DNA from: Bacteroidota bacterium
GTDB taxonomy: Bacteria > Bacteroidota > Bacteroidia > B-17B0 > Aurantibacillaceae
Direction of reading: 5' to 3'
DNA: 6,854 nt
NCBI GenBank assembly: GCA_005800865.1
Contig: SYEI01000030.1
Span: forward strand, 1 to 6,854
In this document: piece by piece, positions 1 through 6,104 of the stretch
How the letters are laid out: each line of letters begins with the position of its first letter
How positions within the stretch are numbered: position 1 is the stretch's first letter
Made by a program: the position numbers and the translations under genes
Notes under the pieces: model-generated
The model's input: only the letters and a program-made list of their open reading frames with translations
What the model was told of the DNA's origin: nothing
Database searches by the model: none

Positions 1-389
1 GTACTCAACGTGTTTGCAGTTTTATTTACAAACATCCAATAAAAATTCTCGTTAATATTTGACGCACTGCTTATTGATTGAGCACCTCCTCCGGTGAAAC
101 TCACTACTCCGTTGTTTGGAGTAAAAGTGCTATTGTTTGTCCAGTTACCTGTAATAAATACCGTAGCCGACGGTGCCGAAACAATTCCTGTTGTAATTAG
201 TAAGTTTCTGATACTCCAATTTATTGTTGAGCCTCCACTTTGTAATGTTTGTCCTGCTGTTTTTAATACTGTTACGTCATTAAATGTTTGCGTTACAGCA
301 GTTCCATTAATGTTTTGTGTGCCTGTTCCATTAAATATTGTAATGTTAGTTCCTGGGGTATATGTAGCACCATTGTTAGTCCAGTCTCC
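1..389 (-). repeat. 80-residue repeats inside the large secreted protein
   Basis: Two similar units lie 80 residues apart. One starts at residue 771 (GDWTNNGATYTPGTNITIF, then NGTGTQNI). The next starts at residue 851 (GNWTNNSTFTPNNGVVSF, then TGGGAQSI) and is cut by the window edge. A more distant relative occurs near residue 467 (GNIINNGTTNLSPGSG, then GNQTISGT). The pattern fits successive coils or blocks of a beta-helix or beta-sandwich stalk. The similarity is at protein level; the DNA has diverged. Confidence 0.7.
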
Positions 390-2699
390 TCCAGCAGAAA
401 TGTTTAAATTAGAAGCAACTAAACTAGAACCAGCAGAGAGTAGTACGTTATTATTAACTGCCAATGAATTGGTAATTACAGTAGCAATTGGGGAGTTTGT
501 ATTATTAACTGTTAAGTTTGCTACGGGAATATTAGTGTTTATTCTTATATTTTGTGCAGCATTGGTTGATGCATTTCCAATTTGTAAAATACCAGTTGTA
601 TTTACTGTATATGATGCCGCAGCTCCTCTATTTATATATCCTAAGCCTCCGGTACCAGCATTTTGAATGACTATATTTCCCCCAGTCCAATTAAAGGACG
701 ACCCAACAACATCAATTGTAAAGGGAGCTAAGGTTCCTGAAGTTGATCCGTTTCTATTGACCGTTAACAAGCCTCCAGACATTCTGAAATCAGTTAAATT
801 AACACCGTTAGATCTATCAAAACGACCTGCTATATTAACAGTACCTGAACTTATACTAACAATATTTCCTCCCGATGTTAAATTTTCATCAGCAGCGTCA
901 CCAATGTTTACAATACCTCCGCTAACTCTAAATGGACCAAAATACGTTACACTACCTAATGTATTCATTACTGAATTAGCACTATTCATCCATAAACCAC
1001 AAAAGGAATTGTAAGTGATTGTAGCAGAAAATGGTGTAATTGTACATGTACCAGGTGATGAAAATTTAAAGGTTCCAAATCGCATATCTAAAAAGCCACT
1101 CGATGCACTAAAATTATTGGATGTAACTTCTAAGGTATATGGGGACCCATTAATAGTGTCAAGCTTTAACACCATTGCGCCAAAATTTGTAGTTGCTCCA
1201 GTGCCACTAATAGTTTGGTTTCCAACTCTAAAAAAGTAGGAACGGGTATTACTACCCGAGCCTGGAGAAAGATTTGTAGTCCCATTATTAATGATATTGC
1301 CTCTAACCCATAATTGGTGTGTAGCAGCGGTTACGCTGTTGGATTGAAAAGTTCCACCAGCACGAATAGTTGTTGTTCCTCTTATCGTCATTTTTCTTGA
1401 AGTAGCATTATTACCAATGACTAAACTACCACTAGCGCCTTCTCCAATAAAAATATCATCACAAGATGCATTCATATCAACTGTTACGGTTGTTCCATCT
1501 GAAATGGTTACATCATCATTGGTTGTTGGCACACAAGCGCAATCCCAGGTTGCTGGATTACTCCAAACGCTTGTAATAATTGATTTTATTGGACCTTTAG
1601 GCAATGTTGCTTGTGTTCCGGTTAAGGGAGTACTTAATTGCCCTTCGGAAACAGCATGCACCTTCCACAAATACGTCGTTCCTGAGCTTAACGTATTTGC
1701 ATTATAAGATGTAGAATTGGCTGCTAATTGTGTTAGAAAAGTATAAGTCGCGCCGCCATCATCCGAAACATAAATTACATATCCTAATTCTCCAGTTGCC
1801 CAATCAGGCCAATTTAACGTCATGCTGGATGCGGTAATAGATGAAAAAGTTAATGCTCCAGCACTAGGTGTTGGTGTAGTTGGATTGAATAAAATAGTAG
1901 TACTGGAAGCAGGAACAGTTGCTAATGTAGTAGTTTCAGTATTGTTAAAAGTTCCTGTGTTTGCCACCGTTTGATTTAGTAATTGTGCTGCGGTTGCTGC
2001 AGCACTTTGAGTAGCTGCATTAATACCACACACATAAGCCCAAGAAGCCGTGCCGCCATTTATAAGCCCGTAAACAAATTCTATATTTCCTGTCCCCTCG
2101 TATAACTTTACCTGAAAATTTAAACTGGCTGCAGCAGTATATGTTGGAGGATTTGCGGCATTCCATGCGTCCATGTTAATCCACTCAATAGTCATTACTC
2201 GGTTTGGATAGGTACCTGTAGTTAAGTATCTAATACTTGTTGATAAAGGGTTGGCACCTCCGCCGTTTACCCAAATATCGTCATATAAAGGTGCAAGCGC
2301 TAACCATGTACCACCTACGTTACAAGTAAATGCATTTGGATTCTCTCTATATTCATAAGCGCCACAGCCAGTGGCACCTGGCGATACATCTCCATCAGAG
2401 GTCGAAGAAGAGAAATCACAAAATCCATTCGTGGACACTGATATATAATTATAACGTGTGCCTAAATACCAATAATCAAAACCAATAGGAATTTGAAAAC
2501 TTCTATTATCATCTTGTTGATCTGTTGTTGTGCCTGTAGTTCTTCTCCAAGAAAAAATTTGATTACCAGTTGTAGCAATGGAAGTATAGGCAGTCCCCGT
2601 TGTTCTGGTAACGGCATAATTTGCACAAGATTGTGCAGTTAAATTTTCAAATTTAACTAATGAAAAAATGATAAGAATGAGTAGTAGAGTTTTTTTCAT
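1..2699 (-). CDS. Large secreted beta-rich repeat protein (adhesin-like), 3' end outside window
   Basis: The frame is open without a stop from the ATG at 2699 to the left edge: 899 codons, C-terminus missing. Residues 1-23 form a signal peptide (MKK, a hydrophobic run LLLILIIFSL, then LTAQ before SC). Residues 24-270 form a beta-rich domain with STNGF at 89-93, a LAPLYDDIW segment and a NFQVKLYEGTGNIEFVYG segment, common in Bacteroidota surface proteins. Residues about 275-366 look like a fibronectin type III domain (LNWPDW, TSYNANTLSSGTTYLWKV). Residues 377-408 carry an SVWSNPATWDCACVPTTNDD segment, which in this phylum usually opens a right-handed beta-helix. The rest is Asn/Thr/Gly/Ser-rich with GN-W-TNN repeats. 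Many such proteins leave by the type IX secretion system through a C-terminal sorting domain, but that end is not visible. The cysteine at 25 lacks a proper lipobox, so a lipoprotein is unlikely. A role in attachment or gliding is inference; no enzymatic motif was seen. Confidence 0.88.
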   Translation of the reverse strand, partial: MKKTLLLILIIFSLVKFENLTAQSCANYAVTRTTGTAYTSIATTGNQIFSWRRTTGTTTDQQDDNRSFQIPIGFDYWYLGTRYNYISVSTNGFCDFSSSTSDGDVSPGATGCGAYEYRENPNAFTCNVGGTWLALAPLYDDIWVNGGGANPLSTSIRYLTTGTYPNRVMTIEWINMDAWNAANPPTYTAAASLNFQVKLYEGTGNIEFVYGLINGGTASWAYVCGINAATQSAAATAAQLLNQTVANTGTFNNTETTTLATVPASSTTILFNPTTPTPSAGALTFSSITASSMTLNWPDWATGELGYVIYVSDDGGATYTFLTQLAANSTSYNANTLSSGTTYLWKVHAVSEGQLSTPLTGTQATLPKGPIKSIITSVWSNPATWDCACVPTTNDDVTISDGTTVTVDMNASCDDIFIGEGASGSLVIGNNATSRKMTIRGTTTIRAGGTFQSNSVTAATHQLWVRGNIINNGTTNLSPGSGSNTRSYFFRVGNQTISGTGATTNFGAMVLKLDTINGSPYTLEVTSNNFSASSGFLDMRFGTFKFSSPGTCTITPFSATITYNSFCGLWMNSANSVMNTLGSVTYFGPFRVSGGIVNIGDAADENLTSGGNIVSISSGTVNIAGRFDRSNGVNLTDFRMSGGLLTVNRNGSTSGTLAPFTIDVVGSSFNWTGGNIVIQNAGTGGLGYINRGAAASYTVNTTGILQIGNASTNAAQNIRINTNIPVANLTVNNTNSPIATVITNSLAVNNNVLLSAGSSLVASNLNISAGGDWTNNGATYTPGTNITIFNGTGTQNINGTAVTQTFNDVTVLKTAGQTLQSGGSTINWSIRNLLITTGIVSAPSATVFITGNWTNNSTFTPNNGVVSFTGGGAQSISSASNINENFYWMFVNKTANTLS

Positions 2700-2989
2700 A
2701 CTGTGTCAATAAATGTTAAAATTACGTTTCAAAAAAAGTGCCACATCGAAATTTATCTATCAGATGTAACATTTCATAAAAATAAGTAAAAAAGTGCTAA
2801 GAATCAAGTGATTACTTGAAGTTTAAAAACATCTAAATGTTAATTATTACAGAAAACTTACTTTCATCATTCAATCGAGTCATTTTATCGAAAAAAAGTC
2901 TGTTAGGTATTCACAGCAAAATGAGTGAAGTTGCCAAAATACTGAGTGAATGGACTAAAGAAAAGTAGAAATTGTTTTAATTCTTGGGC
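2700..2989. other. Gene-free AT-rich gap upstream of the secreted-protein gene
   Basis: No convincing coding sequence or RNA gene was found here. It should contain the promoter for the gene starting at 2699 and the 3' end of the transcript carrying the membrane-protein gene. No perfect TAnnTTTG element occurs on the minus strand. The nearest is TAAATTTC at 2755-2748, without a convincing -33 partner. Short repeats present: TAAATGTTAA at 2710-2719 and 2834-2843 (its AAATGTTA core also inverted at 2767-2774), AAAAAAGTGC at 2732-2741 and 2788-2797, and TGAGTGAA at 2922-2929 and 2943-2950. No strong terminator is visible. A weak imperfect stem (2897-2914 with 2946-2956) precedes a run of seven T on the minus strand (2897-2891). 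Confidence 0.5.
2804..2819. promoter_or_regulatory. Short palindrome upstream of the secreted-protein gene
   Basis: TCAAGT at 2804-2809 and ACTTGA at 2814-2819 are perfect inverted half-sites separated by four bases (GATT), about 105 bases upstream of the start codon at 2699. The size and spacing resemble a binding site for a dimeric regulator. A 6-bp arm in AT-rich DNA can also arise by chance, so this is only a candidate. Confidence 0.2.
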
Positions 2990-3508
2990 TTACCCTCTCA
3001 ATTTTGCTCTTATAACTACCGCTGAAATAACAGAAGTGATAGTGCCTAAAAATAAATTTTTAAATACAACGCTTGTGCATTCTTTAAAAAGCGTCACCTG
3101 GTCAATTTCTTTTTTTATCAAATCAGGAATTTGAGCTTCAGTTATTTTTAAATGACCATTTTTAATTTGCGTTTTAGCTAATTCAAAACCATAGGTTTGA
3201 ATAAAATCAACTTTATAGGCTTTAAAATCTAAAGTAAAAAATATCGCTTGAAAAATCACTAAAATAACTGTACTGAAAATAACAAACTTTAATCCTTCTT
3301 TCACAAGATCTTTTCCGCCAATTACATTATTGTAAATCGTTCGTTTTGAGTAAATCATGGCCACAACGGTAAATGGAATGATTAGTAACCAACCAATAAT
3401 GGTTACTGTATTAATAGATTGGCTGCGTCCTCCGTAAAAAACAATACAAGTAGCAATAATTAAAAGCGCACTGTATATTGAAGGAAATAAAAATGTTTTT
3501 GGTGACAT
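2990..3508 (-). CDS. DUF4199-like small integral membrane protein
   Basis: This 172-residue protein has four predicted membrane helices by eye: residues about 9-26, 34-53, 73-93 and 147-166. A longer charged, soluble stretch lies between helices 3 and 4 (about 95-145). The length, the helix pattern, the GGKDLVKEGLKFVIFSTVI segment before and into helix 3, and the short basic tail (RAKLRG) match the DUF4199 family of Bacteroidota inner-membrane proteins, whose function is unknown. The ATG at 3508 is the first in frame that gives a full first helix. The gene lies 35 bases downstream of rho on the same strand, so it may be read from the rho promoter. However, a strong hairpin with a T-tract sits between them. 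No catalytic motif is visible, and no function should be inferred from being next to rho. The DUF4199 assignment is from memory of the family pattern. Confidence 0.78.
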   Translation of the reverse strand: MSPKTFLFPSIYSALLIIATCIVFYGGRSQSINTVTIIGWLLIIPFTVVAMIYSKRTIYNNVIGGKDLVKEGLKFVIFSTVILVIFQAIFFTLDFKAYKVDFIQTYGFELAKTQIKNGHLKITEAQIPDLIKKEIDQVTLFKECTSVVFKNLFLGTITSVISAVVIRAKLRG

Positions 3509-3527
3509 GGTAATGTGTTTAAACTAC

Positions 3528-3562
3528 AAAAAATTGGAATGAATTATTTATTCATTCCAATT
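3528..3562 (-). terminator. Hairpin plus T-tract at the end of rho, overlapping the stop codon
   Basis: On the minus strand, a perfect 13-bp stem pairs AATTGGAATGAAT (3562-3550) with ATTCATTCCAATT (3544-3532) around a 5-base loop (3549-3545). It runs directly into a run of T (3533-3528). The 5' arm encodes the last residues of Rho, and the TAA stop (3546-3544) lies in the loop and the base of the 3' arm. This is the layout of an intrinsic terminator, although only three of the 13 pairs are G-C. It could stop most transcripts before the membrane-protein gene, or it could serve as a processing or stability hairpin within a two-gene mRNA. Confidence 0.7.
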
Positions 3563-5274
3563 AAAAATTCTTCATTAGTTCTTGTTCTACTTAATTGATT
3601 TAATAAAAATTCCATCGCTTCCACAGGGTTCATATCAGATAAATGTTTTCTTAGTACCCACAAACGCTGCAGAGTTTCTTTATCTAATAATAAATCATCT
3701 CTACGTGTTGAAGAAGACGATAAATCAACAGCAGGGAACACACGGCGATTAGCAATTTTTCTATCCAATTGTAATTCCATATTACCAGTTCCTTTAAATT
3801 CTTCGAAGATTACCTCGTCCATTTTAGAACCTGTTTCTGTTAAAGCGGTAGCTATGATTGTTAAAGAACCGCCATTTTCAATTTTACGAGCAGCTCCAAA
3901 AAAACGTTTTGGTTTTTGTAAAGCATTTGCTTCAACACCACCCGATAAAACTTTCCCGCTACTTGGTGCAACTGTATTATATGCACGAGCCATACGTGTA
4001 ATACTATCTAATAAGATAACTACATCGTGTCCGCACTCAACCATACGTTTTGCTTTTTCTAAAACGATGTTTGCAATCTTCACATGTTTTTCTGCTGGCT
4101 CATCAAAGGTTGATGATACTACTTCTGCTTTTACACTTCGTGCCATATCAGTAACCTCTTCGGGACGCTCATCAATCAATAAAATAATTAAATAAACTTC
4201 CGGGTGATTATAAGCAATAGCATTAGCAATATCTTTTAATAAAACCGTTTTACCAGTTTTTGGTTGTGCTACAATTAAACCACGTTGTCCTTTCCCAATA
4301 GGCGCAAACATATCAATAATACGAGTGCTATTATTTTGTTGTGGATGTCCAGTTAATTTTAATTTTTCAGAAGGAAATAATGGAGTTAAATAATCAAAAG
4401 GAACTCTATCTCTAATATAAGAAGGTTCTCTTCCGTTAATCTCTTCAACTTTTACTAATGGAAAAAATTTCTCTCCGTCTTTTGGTGGACGAATGCCACC
4501 ACGCACTACATCACCTGTTTTTAAGCCAAATAATTTTACTTGAGCTTGCGAAACATAAATATCATCTGGAGAACTTAAATAATTATAATCCGAACTTCTT
4601 AAAAAACCATAACCGTCAGGCATCATCTCTAAAACACCTTCGCCAATAGCAATACCATCAAAGTTATAATATACGCGTTCAGGTTTTGGTAAATGTTTAT
4701 GCTCATTTTCTTTAGCATCTTTAGCGTCGTGCATTTCCATGCCTTCTGGTGTTTGAGGCTTTTCTTCTGCTTCAATATTAATAGCTAAATCATTATTAAC
4801 AACAGGTTTTGATTCTGTATGTTCAGTTTTTGCAGGATTGTTATGTTGATGATGTTGAGGTTTTTGATGATTATGAACAGGGACTTTACGAACTTGTTCT
4901 TCTCTTTTCTCGAACTTAGGTTTCTCGTCTCTTGCAGTATTTGAATCAGTTACATGAGGTTTTTCTTCAGCAACTTCAAGTAGAGTTTTCTCAACTTTCA
5001 CATCTCCTTCAATAGGTTTTTGAATGCGAGGTTTTTTTACTTTAGCCTCAGTAGTTGGAGTTTTAGTTTCTGTGGTAGCTAAACTTGTTGAAGTTGCTTT
5101 TTTAGGAAATTGTCCCACTAATTTAGCGGCTAATTCTTTATTAGATGCTTGCGCATCAATGATTTTTAAAACCATGTCAGGTTTTGCTAATCCTTTTGCG
5201 TCAATACCAAATTGTTTACAAATGTCCTTTAGCTGAGGCAAAGCTCTGCTACTTAAATCTAATACTTCAAACAT
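3544..5274 (-). CDS. rho: Transcription termination factor Rho
   Basis: Rho is a hexameric RNA-dependent ATPase that loads on nascent RNA and dislodges RNA polymerase. The 576-residue protein shows, in order: a Rho N-terminal helical domain (about 1-45); a low-complexity insertion (about 58-200) rich in Lys, Glu, Pro, Thr and His, with a His/Gln/Asn patch at 133-147; the cold-shock-like RNA-binding domain (about 208-285) with DGYGFLRS at 220-227; and the RecA-type motor. In the motor, Walker A is GLIVAQPKTGKT (332-343), the catalytic-glutamate region is LLIDERPEEV (365-374), Walker B is VVILLDSITRMARAYN (418-433), the Q-loop region is SGGVEANAL (444-452) and the R-loop region is TGSKMDEVI (481-489). 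No key residue appears lost. Escherichia coli Rho is 419 residues, and the extra length is almost all in the insertion. The start MFEVLDLSSRALPQL fits the family. The gene diverges from pth and precedes the DUF4199-like gene. Confidence 0.98.
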   Translation of the reverse strand: MFEVLDLSSRALPQLKDICKQFGIDAKGLAKPDMVLKIIDAQASNKELAAKLVGQFPKKATSTSLATTETKTPTTEAKVKKPRIQKPIEGDVKVEKTLLEVAEEKPHVTDSNTARDEKPKFEKREEQVRKVPVHNHQKPQHHQHNNPAKTEHTESKPVVNNDLAINIEAEEKPQTPEGMEMHDAKDAKENEHKHLPKPERVYYNFDGIAIGEGVLEMMPDGYGFLRSSDYNYLSSPDDIYVSQAQVKLFGLKTGDVVRGGIRPPKDGEKFFPLVKVEEINGREPSYIRDRVPFDYLTPLFPSEKLKLTGHPQQNNSTRIIDMFAPIGKGQRGLIVAQPKTGKTVLLKDIANAIAYNHPEVYLIILLIDERPEEVTDMARSVKAEVVSSTFDEPAEKHVKIANIVLEKAKRMVECGHDVVILLDSITRMARAYNTVAPSSGKVLSGGVEANALQKPKRFFGAARKIENGGSLTIIATALTETGSKMDEVIFEEFKGTGNMELQLDRKIANRRVFPAVDLSSSSTRRDDLLLDKETLQRLWVLRKHLSDMNPVEAMEFLLNQLSRTRTNEEFLIGMNK

Positions 5275-5337
5275 AGTTATGCTTAATAAGGGGAATAATA
5301 ATAAAAGAGTTTTGTTATTTTAATTTTCTGTGATTTT

Positions 5338-5361
5338 ATTACTACAAGATAATGTAGTAAT
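5338..5361 (-). promoter_or_regulatory. Perfect 9-bp inverted repeat in the probable rho leader
   Basis: ATTACTACA (5338-5346) and TGTAGTAAT (5353-5361) are perfect inverted arms around a 6-base spacer. The element lies 64 bases upstream of the rho start codon and just downstream of the candidate rho promoter. It would therefore form a hairpin near the 5' end of the rho mRNA, or serve as an operator. Rho controls its own synthesis in the leader in some bacteria, but that this element does so is inference. There is no T-tract next to it on the minus strand, so it does not look like a terminator. Confidence 0.45.
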
Positions 5362-5373
5362 GTTTCGATGATA

Positions 5374-5403
5374 CAAGTATAAGCATTAATTTTATAATAC
5401 AAA
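5374..5403 (-). promoter_or_regulatory. Candidate Bacteroidota-type promoter for rho
   Basis: On the minus strand, TTTG at 5403-5400 and TATACTTG at 5381-5374 are separated by 18 bases. These resemble the -33 TTTG and -7 TAnnTTTG elements of the primary sigma factor of this phylum, with one mismatch in the -7 element and spacing about one base shorter than usual. Transcription would start near 5370, giving a leader of about 95 bases that contains the inverted repeat at 5338-5361. Confidence 0.35.
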
Positions 5404-5458
5404 ACAATTTAAAACATATTTTTATAGGCCAAAATAGCCTTCATTTTGTTAAATAAAA

Positions 5459-5466
5459 TATCTTTG
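5459..5466 (+). promoter_or_regulatory. TAnnTTTG -7 element immediately before pth
   Basis: TATCTTTG matches the Bacteroidota -7 consensus TAnnTTTG exactly and ends four bases before the pth ATG at 5471. No good -33 TTG sits at the usual 19-21 base spacing; the nearest, at 5446-5448, is only ten bases away. If functional, transcription would begin at or within a few bases of the start codon. The region just upstream is very AT-rich and has no Shine-Dalgarno sequence. Confidence 0.4.
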
Positions 5467-5470
5467 TTGA

Positions 5471-6037
5471 ATGAGTAAATTTTTAATAGTTGGCTTAGGA
5501 AATATTGGCGATGAATACGCCCACACACGCCATAATATTGGCTTTGAAGTGTTGGATTACTTGGCTAAAGAAAATGATTTAAAATTTAAATCGGATAGAT
5601 TAGCTGACGTTGCTGAATTGAAATATAAGGGCAAACAATTGATTTTAATTAAACCAACTACTTATATGAATTTAAGCGGAAAGGCATTAAATTATTGGAT
5701 GCAAAACGAGAAAATAGCCATTGAAAATGTATTAGTTATAGTGGATGAATTAGCCTTACCATTTGGTAAAATTCGTTTAGGACCAAAAGGTAGCGATGGC
5801 GGGCATAATGGTTTAAAAAATATTCAAGAAATTTTAGGTCATACAAATTATCCTCGTTTACGTTTTGGTATTAGTAGTGAATTCAATAAAGGAAGTCAAG
5901 TAAATTATGTACTTGGTAAATGGAATGACGAAGAAAAAAAGACTTTACATGAACGCGTTAAAATTGCAGCTGATGCTGTGAAAGCTTTCGCATTTATTGG
6001 TTTAGCAAGATGCATGAATGAATTTAATACGAAGTAG
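5471..6037 (+). CDS. pth: Peptidyl-tRNA hydrolase (Pth)
   Basis: Pth cleaves the ester bond of peptidyl-tRNAs that drop off ribosomes, returning free tRNA and peptide in the cytosol; it is normally essential. The 188 residues match the usual length of about 190. The N-terminus has FLIVGLGNIGDEYAHTRHNIG, with Asn11 and the catalytic His21. Next are KPTTYMNLSG (61-70) and VIVDELALP with Asp92 (89-97), the counterparts of the conserved substrate-binding and catalytic segments. After these comes DGGHNGLKNI (109-118), with the conserved His112 and Asn113. The family ends in a lid region, seen here as the helical segment around 156-180. The ATG at 5471 puts the first beta-strand in the correct register, and no earlier in-frame start fits better. 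The gene diverges from rho by 196 bases and converges on tsaD by 67 bases. Confidence 0.97.
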   Translation: MSKFLIVGLGNIGDEYAHTRHNIGFEVLDYLAKENDLKFKSDRLADVAELKYKGKQLILIKPTTYMNLSGKALNYWMQNEKIAIENVLVIVDELALPFGKIRLGPKGSDGGHNGLKNIQEILGHTNYPRLRFGISSEFNKGSQVNYVLGKWNDEEKKTLHERVKIAADAVKAFAFIGLARCMNEFNTK

Positions 6038-6097
6038 TTATTGGTTCCTAGTTTTTGGTTGTTTGAGAGTTTTCAAACAACTTTTTTCCAATAACTA
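6035..6097. repeat. Outer 10-bp inverted repeat bracketing the pth terminator
   Basis: TAGTTATTGG at 6035-6044, which begins with the TAG stop codon of pth, is perfectly inverted as CCAATAACTA at 6088-6097. The inner hairpin and T-tract (6058-6087) lie between the arms, so the whole convergent gap between pth and tsaD could fold as a two-tier structure. The stem would be available on transcripts from either strand. Confidence 0.6.
6058..6087 (+). terminator. Intrinsic terminator downstream of pth
   Basis: A perfect 9-bp stem, GTTGTTTGA (6058-6066) with TCAAACAAC (6073-6081), encloses a 6-base loop and is followed at once by six T (6082-6087). It lies 20 bases past the pth stop codon and is oriented to end plus-strand transcripts. 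On the minus strand the stem is followed by CCAAAAA rather than T, so it is unlikely to stop tsaD transcripts as a simple intrinsic terminator. Confidence 0.75.
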
Positions 6098-6104
6098 ATA
6101 ACTT

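Noticed and set aside
94..1707. A series of plus-strand open frames (94-666, 667-1014, 1015-1239, 1417-1707), several abutting each other
   Set aside because: They lie antisense to the continuous 899-codon minus-strand frame. Their translations are Pro/Val/Leu/Thr-rich with no recognisable domain, as expected for the reverse of Asn/Thr/Gly-rich codons. The minus-strand frame has a signal peptide and clear domains.
2620..2699. Lipoprotein signal on the secreted protein (Cys25)
   Set aside because: The residues before Cys are TAQS, lacking the Leu at -3 typical of a lipobox. A standard signal peptide cut near residue 22-23 fits better.
2946..3134. Plus-strand 62-codon open frame overlapping the end of the membrane-protein gene
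   Set aside because: Most of it is antisense to the DUF4199-like coding sequence. No promoter or domain was seen.
3854..4195. Plus-strand open frame inside rho
   Set aside because: It is antisense to the conserved Rho ATPase domain, has no recognisable motif, and is explained by the rho codons.
4458..4649. Plus-strand open frame opposite the Rho RNA-binding domain
   Set aside because: It is short and antisense to a highly conserved region, with no start context or family resemblance.
5024..5236. Plus-strand open frame opposite the Rho N-terminus
   Set aside because: The hydrophobic look comes from reading the Lys/Glu/Ala codons of rho in reverse; it has no independent support.
5425..5441. 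AGGC/GCCT inverted repeat upstream of pth
   Set aside because: The arms are only four bases long and there is no T-tract, so it is within chance for this length of sequence.
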